DNA from: Lepturacanthus savala
Taxonomy: Eukaryota; Chordata; Actinopteri; Scombriformes; Trichiuridae
Assembly (NCBI GenBank): GCA_030544235.1
Contig: CM060475.1
Span: forward strand, 9,474,909 to 9,538,908
Length of the DNA: 64,000 bases
Direction: 5' to 3'
In this document: positions 37,830 to 51,600 of the stretch, piece by piece
Layout: each line of letters opens with the position of its first letter
Numbering within the stretch: the first letter of the stretch is position 1
Translations under genes and position numbers: made by a program
The notes under the pieces: model-generated
Seen by the model: only the letters and a program-made list of their open reading frames with translations
The model's database searches: none
What the model was told of the DNA's origin: nothing

Positions 37830-38625
37830 ATAATGATATTAAACTATAATTAAATATTGAAAGTAACAGTCGACTTACATGCTGTTATTTAAAAAAGGAA
37901 AAAAGTCAGAATTTTGAGAATTATTAAGCTTTTTCTCAGTGTTAATTGACATAAGTGACATAATTATCTCCCATCCTATTTGTGATGTCACAAGTCATAC
38001 TTGTATTAAATCATTTGTGGTCTGAATGTACAATTAAAATAAAATTCTCAGGGTAAAAGTTAAAGTTGATGGAAATATAAAAAACGACAAAGTACAGATA
38101 ATCCCCAAAATACTTATATATACTTAAAATAATAATATAGTAATAATATTATTTAATAATTAAATAATATAGTATTATAATGAAGTATTACTTTATTACA
38201 TCACGCCACCGATTATGAGGATATTTTGTGAAGTGAAAATAGTCGTTTTTCTAATAGTGCTTTTATTTTGTAAAACACAGATAATACTATACTAATAATA
38301 ATAATAATAATATTTAATAATTAAATATAGTACTATAACAAAGTATTATTACTTCGTCACGTTTTGCCTACTTTTTAAAATTATATTAAACTATAATTAA
38401 ATATTGAAATTAATAGCAGATGTTTTTTTGATATTTATTAATCTTTTTCTTAGTATATATATTTAAAATAATAATATAGTAATACTATTATTTTATAATT
38501 AAATAATATAATACTATAACGAAGGATTATTACTTTATTACATTACGCCACCGATATTGAGGACATTTTGTGAAGTGTCAGTCGTTTTTCGGACAGTGCT
38601 TTTATTTTGTAAAACACCGGATGTT
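37830..38625 (+). repeat. Local direct duplication upstream of ddx3
   Basis: TTAAACTATAATTAAATATT occurs at about 37838 and 38388. The block AAAATAATAATATAGTAATA through ACGCCACCGAT to TGCTTTTATTTTGTAAAACA occurs at about 38126-38280 and 38466-38620. The second copy is about 200 bp shorter. Confidence 0.75.
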
Positions 38626-38629
38626 GATG

Positions 38630-38905
38630 TTATTTCGCCCACGTGAACTTGACTAATTTCTCTTCATCTCCGCTTCAGCTGTAGAGCAAAGCGACATCAG
38701 CTGAGTTTGCATGAAAAGTACCAACCTTTGTGGCTAAAAAATTACGGGAATTTACCGCCACCTAAATTATCCTTTTACGGCCGTTTATTCCATGAAATAA
38801 GCGTCAGCTGTCGCAACCGGAAGAAGAAATAACACCACGTCAAAACCCGGCAAACAAAGAGGTTCCTTTCTCAGCGACAACATTTTTCCTCCATATTCTA
38901 TAGTT
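38630..38905 (+). promoter_or_regulatory. ddx3x: Probable ddx3 proximal promoter and 5' UTR
   Basis: The sequence turns from AT-rich to mixed here. It contains a CACGTG E-box near 38640 and an ETS-like ACCGGAAG near 38816, and leads straight into the start codon at 38906. The transcription start is not defined by any visible TATA box. Confidence 0.45.
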
Positions 38906-38950
38906 ATGAGTCATGTGGCCGTCGAAAATGTCCACGGTCTAGAGCAGCAG
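38906..38950 (+). CDS. ddx3x: ddx3 exon 1, coding part
   Basis: Encodes MSHVAVENVHGLEQQ, nearly the DDX3X N-terminus, then donor GTAAGA at 38951, phase 0. The 5' UTR extends upstream; its start is not visible. Confidence 0.93.
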
Positions 38951-41900
38951 GTAAGAAAAGACGCTTTTATATATATAAATATATTTTAATGTGGTGAAAG
39001 GTGTTATAACGTGCACGGATAAACGTTAGCTTGCCGGCTAGCTTTAAAAAACACCGCTAACGAGATGCTATCGTGCTAGTTAGCGCTGGGTGCGCTTCAT
39101 ATTGACACTTTAAAATGAATAAATCGAAATAAAAAATAAGAACACTGAATGCATTAATTTAAATGGAAACCAACTTATATATTAGCAATATATTTAGCTT
39201 TTTTATTAAAGTAAAAAATTATGGGAGCTTGAATAAGTCTGACTCAGATTTAATCGTAATATATGTTAACTTCTGTTATAACGCAGAAGAAAATAGCGAA
39301 TTGCGTCCGCCGGGTGTCCCCGGTGACAAAATGAAACGCACCCGTCAACTAGTATCTTCACTGCGTTTGTCTTTGCGGTGAGCTTCATACAATAATAAAA
39401 TGGAGGTATGCGGGGATGGAGCACGCAGGGAAACACGCAAATAACGATGCGTTTTTACACCCGTTTACCGCACCTGCTCTGCACATAATGCGCAGTTTTT
39501 GGGGTTTTTTTGCACAGTTTTGTCCTGAGTTTAAAAAAATGCTCATTTCTTCTGCGTCACCAGCTGCTCACAGTTGTATGGCAACAGGAAAAAGTACTGT
39601 ATGTTCTCCATTGATGTTTAACAAACGACTGGACTCGGTTATTTACGTTAAATGTCCTTTTTCTGCAAGAAAAGCTGCACTGGTGTAGGTTTAATGTTGG
39701 ATTTAAATCCTCTTATTAGTTAATTTAATGCTGCTGCAGCGTAGAAGGGTTAAATCGGGAAATACACAAGGATAAAATGATTAAAATCTTAAATTACAGT
39801 AGTTATTTAATGCATAATAACAAGGTGTTTTTATTCTGCATGGTGCCATAGGCCCAGTTTTGAGTTTTAGACACTATTTGTCTCTTAGTGAAGGTTTTTT
39901 GGCCTAAAAAAATGTTGAAGACCCTTTATTTAAAAAATAAATGCACCAAGACCCACATTCAGTTTCTGGGGTAGAAGATTTTCCCTCTGGATCCACTGGG
40001 AAATAAAGTTCAGTATATTTTTCAAACCACAGTGCAGTTGTCTGGTGCTGAAATAAATAAATAAGGTATAAGTTGTCCTGGTTTGCTGCAAATATGCTGC
40101 TTTTTTATTATTATAATGACAAGAAATTTGATGCAACTTGCACAAATATGCCCATAAACTAACATTTAAATTCTTATTAGAATATTATTCTAGAATATCA
40201 AATTATTAAATAGATATATAGATATCAGGGGTGAAAATCACAATAATTTGTGCAATTATTCTCTTTTCTTTGAAGAAAAAACTCATTTAAAAAAAGTCTT
40301 ATTTGGGGGATTATTCTAGAGACTTGAATGATTAAATACACATATAAATGTCATAATAATCTAAATAAAATCAACTTTAATCTAAATAAAAGGAGCAGGA
40401 AGATGATGAGAGGAAGCACTTAGATAAATATATAATAAATGTAAAATAAAGGAAAACAGGCTTTTTCTTATTTATTCTTATTTATTTTCTATTTTTCAAG
40501 TAAACTGTGACATTTCTGACGTTTTCTACTCGTGACTCAGTCGTCTCTTGTTTCAACTCACATTAAGTGAGTTTCCATCCATCCAAGAAAACACACACAC
40601 ACACACACACACGGCATGGAAACAATGGAGATTTGGAAAATCACCCACGTATTAGTTGAAGGGAGAAGATGCATTTCCTGAAAGTCGACCTCATCCTCCT
40701 GGATGTTAAATAATATGAGGAATAAACGTGTTTCTTGCTGTTTTTCCTGCAGCTCGCTGTCCTGGACTTGACGGCAGCAGACGGACAAGGAGGAGGCACC
40801 AACCGTAAGCAGCCGACATGTTTTTGTTAGTGTGTTCCACTTCTCATTTCATCTTTGCTCAGATCATGAAAAGACTGGGGATGTCATGGCAACCAAAGGA
40901 ACTAATAGCAATTAATAACTAATTAATAAATAAATAGTTCTGGTTCAGGACAGCAGCCATGTTGACATGAAATAATCAGTAAAACAGGTGTTAATGACGG
41001 TAATAATTAAGGTTCCTTCACTGTTTTAGGCTTTAAATGCATAAAAAAATCACTTAAATTATTTTGTGTTTGCATCAAGGTTTTTTGAGTTTGTCAGATA
41101 ATTTTAGTTCAACAAAATAAAACTAAATAAATTATAAAATGTGGTTAAAGCATCGAGATATGGTTTAAAAATGTTAAATAAATAAATGTTAATAATAATA
41201 ATAATAAGAAGAAATTTATTTATTTATTTATTTATTTATTAATAATAATAATAATAATAATTAGTAGTAGTAATTCTATTATATTAAAGTCAATAAATAT
41301 GGGTTGAAATTGACCCATAACACCATAAATATTATTATATATAATAATAATAAAATAAATAAAACATTTATCAGAAATTGTCAGATCAATAAACTTTTAT
41401 TTATATTTATGAGTCTCTTCAGGATAATTTTACCATTTATTTTTATAAAAATTGACAAAATAAAAGCCCAGAAACTCACATCAAAAATATTAAAAGCCAT
41501 ATTTTCAAACCTAATAATGTCACCAAGAGATTATAAACTAATTGATTGATGAATAATTGTTTTCGTGTATTTATTTAAGACTCAAACTAACACAAGTTGA
41601 AGGTTCATTATTATCATTGGTGATGTTTTCCTGATGTTTCATGTCAATATGACTCTTCAAAATAAAAGTCTCTAGAAGCCAGATGATGAGTTTTATACAT
41701 GTATTGATTATGGAGGGTTTGTCTGAGGATTAGTTGTATTTATTTATTATTTGTTCCTCCAGTTGTTGCATCCTCATCCTTCCGTACACAACTGGACAGA
41801 ATGTGTTCAGGACTCAAAGCTTCTATGGGTTGGATTTAAATCTGTTGTGATCATGTTGCAGCCGTGGATGTCGAACACAATCTGGAGGATGCTGCTTTAT

Positions 41901-42137
41901 GTCCTGCAACCAAAAATGATGGAAAATCACAGTCTGGCTCAAACCGTTTTTACACACACACAATCATGGAAAAAGACTATTGACAGGAAACAGGGTCAGA
42001 AACTCTATTAACCCTCTAATGCATGAAATATTACTGAAAAATGAATGTTATTACTTAAAATGGTCTAAACAATAGATATAGATAAGAAAAAGGACTCCAT
42101 CAGGTTGTATAGACTAGGAATTTACATATTTGCATAC

Positions 42138-42184
<47 letters not shown>

Positions 42185-45100
42185 TACATTAGCAATAGGG
42201 ATATCCTGGTCATGTGATTTCATAAATTGTATGTCCTTCAAAATAAAAGCCCCTATTTTACACCTATATTATAGACTTATTTTTTATTATTTTAGCATAT
42301 TATATAACACCAAAATTGAATCAAATGTAAAAAAAACAAAAAAAACAACAACAAATAAATTTTACTATCGCAGATTCTTTTATTTGATTAAAAATGTTCA
42401 AAATTCTAAATATAAAAATTTGGTCGTGAGACAATGATGCTCAGCAATAGGGATATCCTGGTCATGTGACCTCATAAATTGTATGTCCTTCCAAAATAAA
42501 AGCCCCCTTTTTCACAACTAACTGTAAAGCACAGCTTTTTTTATTTAGAAAAATGAAGATTTATTAATCGTTGCCGTGGCAACACTATGCAATAGAGGGT
42601 TAATGATTTTTGATCCATGTAGGTTTGTAAAACTTTCCTCAAGCCAGGAAAAGAGATTAGACCCCAGATGCATGATGGGTAAACACCAGGGAGTCAGACT
42701 TTGAGGATCAATTCCTGTAGGAACCACTGGACGCCATTTTAGCTCCGAGATCCTCAGATTATTAAACATCTGTGGTTGCTGCTGAGGAGGAGGAGCAGGA
42801 GGAGAGGGAGGAGGAGCAGGAGGAGAGGGAGGAGGAGAGGGAGGAGGAGCAGGAGGAGAGGGAGGAGGAGCAGGAGGAGAGGGAGGAGGAGCAGGAGGAG
42901 AGGGAGGAGGAGAGGGAGGAGGAGCAGGAGGAGAGGGAGGAGGAGCAGGAGGAGAGGGAGGAGGAGAGGGAGGAGGAGCAGGAGGAGAGGGAGGAGAGGG
43001 AGGAGGAGCAGGAGGAGAGGGTGGAGGAGGAGGAGGAGAGGGAGGAGGAGGAGGAAGAGAGGGAGGAGGAGAGGGAGGAGGATGAGGAAGAGAGGGAGCA
43101 GGAGGAGGATGAGGAGAAGGAGGAGGAGGAGAGGGAGGAGGAGGAGGAGGAAGAGAGGGAGCAGGAGGAGGAGCAGGAGGAGGAGGTGCAGCAGCAGCAG
43201 CAGGAGGAGACACCTGTGCTTTCAGTGTAACTGTAAATACTTGTATAATGTGTATATAACCTATTTATATTCATCTTATTATCATAGTCATAACCTATTT
43301 ATAGCCAGAATTATCAGATTATATTATAGTTATATTATTATTATAGACTATACATATATTATATAACAGATACAGATTATACATATATGTATAGTCTGTA
43401 TATATTATGTAATATTTAGTGCATATATATTATATAATACATGTATAGAGTCTATATATAATGTACCATAACCATTTAAATGACTCCTGAAACACTTCTA
43501 GTTAGATTCTATCTGCATTTCGTTGCTTTTGTACTTGTGAATAAAGTTTTATCTAATTTAAATCGACTCCTTCTGCTTCACCTCCTCCTCTTCAATCTCC
43601 TGTCTCGTCTCGGGGGGGGGGGGGGGGGGGTCAATAAAACATGAATATTCGATTCCGGATTATTTATCCGTTCTGTTGCCGTGGCAACACCCGAAGCTCC
43701 GAAGCCTGGAACCGTTCTGTCCAACCCCAGAAACACGTCTGTAAACAGATTAAATGCATGTTTGCAGCTCATATTTAATTCCCCTCATGTGCTTTTTTTC
43801 TTTTTTTTTCTCCATGTTGAAGTTTCACAACCTTTAGTCTCCACAATCAGTGACAATTAGTGACAGTTCTGGTATCTTTTGTGTCTTTTTATCGGTAAAT
43901 TGATCTATTTTATTACGATTCTGAGACCTGAAAGAAAAGGAAACCTCTGATTTGTTTTGGCTCTGTATGCAGGGCGATACATTCCTCCACATTTACGGAA
44001 CGCAGACGCTTCCAAAAATGGTGAGTAGGATGAAGTTAATGTTTCATTCTCTCATCACGTTCATTTATTTTTTTTTTAAATTCTGGCTTTTTACTCACCA
44101 CAATGCATTGTGTGAATCCTCCAAGGCTTGTGTGAATACTTGCTCGTTATTTCCAACCGCTGCTTTTACCGGCTTTGATTGTTGAATAAACTCATGCACG
44201 GCACAAAAAAACAAGACCTGCTCATAGAAACTTTGCTCCATAGTGCTACATCTGCTCCAAATAATTCAAATTAAAGTGTAAGAATGATGGAAATCATAAC
44301 TAAATCATGCTTTTTCCTCTATTCCCAGCAGGAAATGCGTTTGCTGCTGGTCGACAGGGCGGCTACACCATAGCACCTGCAGCCAACTGTGAGTTATTCT
44401 GTTAGTTTCTACTGATTTTATGCATTAATTAACTTATTCCTTATTGTTGTCTTGTAGTTTTTGTGTTTTTATTACCTAAAATTGCCCAAATAATAGATAT
44501 AATAGAACAAATATATATAAAACAAGCTGTAGAAATAGTTTCATGCTATGTAAGTCAATGGACCTCCATTAGATTGTATACAGAATTTTCCATATTTGCA
44601 TATTGTTGCTATATGGCAATAAATATTTATAAGTTTTTATCATATTAAAACAAATATTATACAAGTAAAAATAAATAATAAAGTTTACTTACCCTAAATA
44701 GTGAGTTATGTGGTTTTATTTGGTGAAGATTTTCCAAAATTCTGAATAAAAGACAACTTACTTACAAATTAGTCCATATTTAACCATTTATTGCATGAAA
44801 TATTACTTGTTTTAAATGTTTTTCATGACTTAAAATGGCCTAAAAAAATTATATATTAAAAAAGTAGTGGTATAGTTAGTAATAGTTTGATGCTATGTAA
44901 GTCAATGGGACTCAATTAGTTTGAATACAGAAGGAATTTTCCATATTTGCATAGTGTTGCCATGGCAACAAATCTATCTGATTATAATTTTAAAAAGCGA
45001 CTTCAATTATTTATTTGGTGAAAATGTCCATCAGCAATAGGGATATCCTGGTCATGTGACCTCATAAATTGTATGCCCTTCAAAATAAAAGCCCCCCTTT

Positions 45101-48100
45101 TTTTTTTTTCCTTTTTTTTTTGTAGATGGCTGGGACGGGGGTCGCAACAACTTCGTTAACGGCTACCATGACAACCGCATGGCGGGCGGCAACTCGTTTA
45201 ACCGTGGTCCGCCCCGCATGGAGCGGGGCCGTGGCATCGGAGGAGGCGGTTACCGTGGCAACAGGAGCGGAGCCTTCAACCCCATCAACCCCGCACAGCC
45301 GATGGGCTTCGGCGTCTACGAAAATAAAGGTGGGACCCGGTTTGAACCGAGTCTTTAATTAAAATATTAAAGTGATTAAACATATATGATATTAAAGGGT
45401 TATTAGATTATATTAAAGCTTTTTAAGCAAATAATTCTCTGCATATTTTCAGACATCAGAATATTTTTATCTGTCTAAACTTCAGCACATTTTTTTTTAT
45501 TATTAATATATTAATCAAATAAAATATAAATATTATATTAAGTGATTTACACCTGGGGAGTGAAGTCATCATATCTAACACCCTAATGTAGATTTAATAA
45601 GGAGTGTTGAATTAACAATTAACTCTAAAAAAATGTCTTTAAATGTATTTTAAGGTCATTTTAAAGAAGTTTAGTGTAATGTATGTAGATCATCTTGTGA
45701 TATATGGATATATAATACAAATTATAATAAGAGAAATCACATAAATCATATTTATAGGCCTGAATAATTATAATTTATCACCTAATTCCATCACAAAATG
45801 ATCAGAAACGGTCGTTATTATTCATAAATATACATGGAAAAGGCACATTTGGTATTGGGCTGTTGACCCAAGCGAGATTTATATATATATTAGAATTTTA
45901 CTATTCTTTTTAAGTTAGGAAATTGTGATTTTTGCCAAAAGAAACCCGGATACAAATGGACTTTTAAATAAGAAACCAGCATAAACAGAGAGAGAGAGAA
46001 GCTGAAACACAACAGATAATGAATTTAACATATTCTCTTCTAGTTTTTATCATTAAACAACAGTTTTTTATGAATGAACCGTCTCCTCTTTGTGTTTTAT
46101 CCTCCTGTCAGATGCAGGTGGCTGGAACACGGCCAAGGACGCCTATAGCAGTTTTGGCAACAACCGAGGGAAGTCTGCGTTCTTCAACGACAGAGGCAAC
46201 GCTAACAGAGGGAGGTGAGACCTGGAGATGCTCACACTGGAAATCTGCTGCTGTGTAACCTGCTTTATTCTGTCTGGAACACAGTACGGATGAAATGAAA
46301 GGACGAATATCAAATGGAGTTGTTTGGTTTTTCCACTATTTATTTGTTCTAATATTGCATAAATAGTCTAGACCAGGGGTTTTCTAGCTCCTCTTGTAAA
46401 TCTCCTAAATGTCCACGGCCCATTTTTAGACCATTTTACTATTTTATAGTAATAAATATAACATTTAGGATGGATTTGATTTAATATGAAAAGGCAGGAA
46501 AATCACAACAGAACAATTTTATCATTTTAACATGAAAATTCAACATTTAGGCCTCGTTCAGCTCCTCCAGGGCTGTGATTGGTCAGTTCAGCTCCTCCAG
46601 GGCTGTGATTGGTCAGTTCAGCTCCTCTAGGGCTGTAATTGGTCAGTTCAGCTCCTCCAGGGCTGTAATTGGACAGGGCTGTAATTGGTCAGTTCAGCTC
46701 CTCCAGGGCTGTGATTGGTCAGTTCAGCTCCTCCAGGGCTGTGATTGGTCAGTTCAGCTCCTCCAGGGCTGTAATTGGTCAGTTCAGCTCCTCCAGGGCT
46801 GTGATTGGTCAGTTCAGCTCCTCCAGGGCTGTGATTGGTCAGTTCAGCTCCTTTGGGGCTGTGATTGGTCGGTTCAGCTCCTCCAGGGCTGTGATTGGTC
46901 AGTTCAGCTCCTTTGGGGCTGTGATTGGTCGGTTCAGCTCCTCCAGGGCTGTGATTGGTCAGTTCAGCTCCTTTGGGGCTGTGATTGGTCGGTTCAGCTC
47001 CTCCAGGGCTGTGATTGGTCAGTTCAGCTCCTTTGGGGCTGTGATTGGTCGGTTCAGCTCCTCCAGGGCTGTGATTGGTCAGTTCAGCTCCTTTGGGGCT
47101 GTGATTGGTCGGTTCAGCTCCTCCGGTGCTGTGATTGGTCAGTTCAGCTCCTTCAGGGCTGTGATTGGTCAGTTCAGCTCCTCCAGGGCAGGAAACAGCT
47201 TCTCTGTCGCTTCTACTTCAAGATTTGTAATAAAATAATTTTTTCTTTGATATCAATGATCTACAAACACACACGCTGCATCCTGGTTGTCTGGAGGAGG
47301 ATTAGGACCAGAATTTAAAAAAAGTCTGGTACAAAATCAAAAGAAAAACAGGCGAAAGAATAAAAACGTCTGGTACAAACAGTCCACAATATGTGTTAAA
47401 TTATTTTTTTTCGCGGCCCACCTGCAATACCTCCACGGTCCACCAGAGGGCAGCGGTCTAGAATAAAACAAAAGACTCACAAACCCACAAAAACAACTGA
47501 AAACTGCATAAATCTGGATGTGGAAACGACCCGTTTTGATCCCTTTTGGTCTCGGTGTTGCGTTCAGGTTTGAACACGGTGGGTTCGGCGGTGGAGGAGG
47601 AGGCGGAGGAAACAGCCGCTGGGTGGAGGAGTCCAGAGATGACGGAGACTGGTCCAAACCCACGGCACGAAACGAACGCCTCGAACAGTGAGTCTGGACT
47701 TAGAGGACGTCTTGTTACTTACATAATATCATAGTATACCCATTATAATCAGTGTAAACGGATGATTTCCATGTCTTCTAACTAGACTTCTGTTCCTCCT
47801 GCAGCGAGTTGTTCTCCAGCAGCAACACTGGGATCAACTTTGAGAAATACGACGACATTCCTGTTGAGGCCACGGGACAAAACTGCCCTCACCACATCGA
47901 GAGCGTGAGCTACTTTCTGTCAATACGTCACGTTTTACTTTAGGATGCAAAGAAAACTCATTGAAGCCTTGAAGTCTATGAGTTAATTTGCAAAGAAAAG
48001 ACGACAAACTGGAAAAAAACGGATGATTAACATGAGTGTTAGTGACTCAACTGATGCAGGAAATCTCTGATTTGATCTTTATTATTATGATTTTCAACCC

Positions 48101-48644
48101 TGTTTTATAATTCAATACTTTAGAATACATTTTAGTTTATTCAAGTTATGTTATGGGTCAAATTGATGCGTTTTTAAAGTTTGAAGATCTAGAAAAAATG
48201 TGTTTTTTAGGATGAAAAATCTCATATATCACATAGATAGTGATCAGGTCAATTAGCAGCATCAAAGTGGAGGTAAAAGTTCTACATCAATGTTTCTGTG
48301 TGTGTCTAGTTCCAGGATGTGGACATGGGTGAGATTGTCATGGGGAACATCGCTCTGACTCGCTACACCAGACCAACTCCTGTCCAGAAATACGCCATTC
48401 CTATCGTCAAGTCCAAGCGGGACCTCATGGCCTGTGCACAGACGGGTAAGACGTGGAAATAAAACCGCTTCTATACGACACTAGTGGACTTGGATCCTTT
48501 AAATCATGGCTGTGAGAAGATAAAGGACTGTGTGTGTTTAGGTTCTGGGAAGACGGCAGCGTTCCTGCTTCCCATCCTCAGCCAGATCTACAGCGAAGGA
48601 CCAGGAGAAGCTCTGAATGCAGCTAAAGCTAATGGACAGGTCAG

Positions 48645-48680
<36 letters not shown>

Positions 48681-51600
48681 GTTTGTCTTCATGCTATAAT
48701 GTGGTGTTTATATTCCAGGAGAATGGGAAGTACGGCCGTCGTAAGCAGTACCCCATATCTCTGGTTCTGGCTCCGACCAGAGAACTGGCCCTGCAGATAT
48801 ACGATGAAGCCAGGAAGGTAAATTAAAATGTATTTATATTTATATATATATATATAAAGAGACGTGCGTCCACATGTTCCTCCGTGTTTATTGAAGTTAT
48901 TTCTTGCCGTAGTTCTCGTACCGCTCCAGAGTGCGTCCCTGCGTCGTCTACGGAGGAGCCGACATCGGCCAGCAGATCAGAGACCTGGAGAGAGGCTGCC
49001 ACCTGCTGGTGGCCACACCTGGACGCCTGGTGGACATGATGGAGAGGGGCAAGATCGGCCTGGACTACTGCAAGTAAGGAACACAAACAGAAATAAATAG
49101 GAGCTGGACGCTTAGAATATGTGTTGATCAGTAAATCAGAGCTGCTCGCTTGTTATTTTAGTCTGAAAGCTAACGCTGCTGCTCTAAAGCTGTGAATTAA
49201 CTGAATATTTAATTAGAATCCTAGATAGAATAGAGTTTATTGCCATTTGAATTGGAATCCTTGTGTCCCTGAGTCATTTGCAGCTTATGTAGGTGCAAGA
49301 ATTTAGAATTATAAATAAGCAATAAAAAGGAAATTAGGCAAAATAAATAAAACAGGAATATGAAGGAATCATCTACTATTACACATAAATTTAAACAATA
49401 TTTGACATTTTTCATTACATAATTTGTAAATGTGATGTGGTGTGACCCCAAAAAAACATGCTAATTTATTTTTAAAAAAATCTTAAATTATTTCAATCCA
49501 TTAATTATCCCCTTAACAACATATTTCTACTAAATACCTCAATTTCATTCTTATTAATTGGTAAATTATTAGAAGTTTAATGTAAAAAATAGGGCATGCT
49601 TGATTTAAATGGTGTAACCAGATAGTTTAACATTATCACCTAGTTTTATACTTATTTAAATAGACGCTTGTGTCAGTAAATAGTGATTTTCTTTGTTTAA
49701 TAGAATACATTTATAGACCTGATGAATGCTTCTTAATGAATTAATTATCCTGGAACTCGTCTCTTTCAGGACTGAATCCATCCGTGTAGATCTGATATCG
49801 AGTGTTTTATTCTCTTCCTTCTCTGCAGCTACCTCGTCCTGGACGAGGCTGACCGGATGCTGGACATGGGCTTCGAGCCTCAGATCCGACGCATCGTAGA
49901 ACAGGACACCATGCCTCCTAAAGGAATCCGGCAGACCATGATGTTCAGTGCTACGTTTCCTAAAGAAATCCAGGTGTGTTCACAGCAGGTTGAGATGAAT
50001 GAGAGTAGAGGAGGCTGCAGTATCTGTTTAACCTCATTATCCTCCCTGCAGATCCTGGCCAGGGATTTCCTGGAGGAGTACATCTTCCTGGCCGTGGGCA
50101 GAGTGGGTTCCACCTCCGAGAACATCACCCAGAAAGTGGTCTGGGTGGAGGAGAGCGATAAGAGGTCGTTTCTGCTGGACCTGCTCAGTGCTACAGGTGA
50201 GAAAATCCCATAAAAACACACCGTGATGCCTGTTCAGGCCGGTGAAGACCACACAAAAACCCTTTCCTTTCTGATCCTTTTCCATTCCCATGTCGTCCTC
50301 ACATCAGTACGTCACCGTGTCTCATCTTTAGCATCTGTCTGTCGATATGTTCGGTTTTTACTTGAGTAAAAGGCTTAAGTTTAATAAACCAGGCAGGAAT
50401 TTGTAAAACATGCTTATTTAAAGTCTTAAATCTTTTGTATTCCAGGCTCAAAGGTGTCCCATAATGCCTCAAAATGGAGAAATTATTAAAATTATAAGTA
50501 AATCCTATTGCATGAATTAGTAATATATATATATATTTGAGCCTGGCATATAAAACAGTTGAAACCCCTAAAAATGTTGTATGCAATAAATTAACATGTA
50601 ATGCATTCATCTTTTTTATTTTTTATTAATTTATGTTTGATTATTTTTTTATGTTTTTAATAATTATTTTATTTTTTAAATTATTATTTTTATTTTTATT
50701 TTTATTTAATTTATTTTTTATATTTATTTATATTATTTTATTTTTTATTTTTTTCCCTGTGGATTAGAGACAGAAACCTTTTCGAGAAAAAACGGCAAAG
50801 AATAAATTTCATTCCTCACTTTTAGTCCGTAACATTCACCAAATATTTTCTGTTCCTTCATTTTAAAAAGAAGAATTAAATACTCACATTTGTGTTTCTG
50901 GGCGAAATCGAACCGTTTTGTCAGATGTAGTGAACGGAGGCAAACCTTCGTTCCATCAGGTTTAAATAGAGATTCTGTGCTGCTTCCATGTTGATGGTTT
51001 GGTGTGGTTTTATCCCAAGTCATCCCCAGCGAGGTACAGGACAATACTGGAGACAACATAGAGAAACCTGGTAAGATCTTCACTAAAGAAACATGTATTC
51101 ATCCCACCTTTTTAGGAAAATAATGATTTTGCCTGCTCTTCTCTGTGGATGGAGACTCCTTGGTTTATTCTCTTTATTTTTTATGGTTCTGTGTGTCATT
51201 TCATGAGTCAGGTCTGCAACAAACACGCCTGTAAATGTTATTTTTATTGTCTTTTTATTTTGTGGCATCTTTATTTGAAGTTTGTTTCCGTGGTGTCTTC
51301 ATTTCAGACGTGAAGCCTCGATGGAGAGAGTCTGGTCATGTTGCATGTTATTAATTTTCATTCATTCACAATTTCTGAAAAGCATAGAGAGAACTAGTGT
51401 GTGTGGAGTGGAGCAATTTATATTATTTATCTTTTTATTAAATTATTTATTTAAAAATATATTTTTATAATTTTTTATCTTATTTTTTACTATTATAGTT
51501 CTATAATAAATATAATTATATAGTTGTATAATAGTTATTACCTAATTTTCCCTCATTATACTTGATTATCAGGGTCAGTAACAAAACGATCACGTATTAT

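Noticed and set aside
42545..43366. Long Glu-, Arg/Gly-, Pro- and Ser-rich open frames on both strands
   Set aside because: All come from one purine minisatellite inside ddx3 intron 2. When every frame is open, open frames carry no coding evidence.
46575..47318. 247-codon and 189-codon frames of repeated CDWSVQLLQG or AVIGQFSSSR
   Set aside because: The 30-bp repeat period is divisible by three, so frames stay open by arithmetic. The region is spliced out as ddx3 intron 6.
49857..50213. Single 118-codon open frame running through ddx3 exons 13 and 14
   Set aside because: The 78-bp intron between them happens to be open in this frame. It has a good donor (GTGTGT) and acceptor (CTGCAG), and removing it restores the DDX3X sequence exactly.
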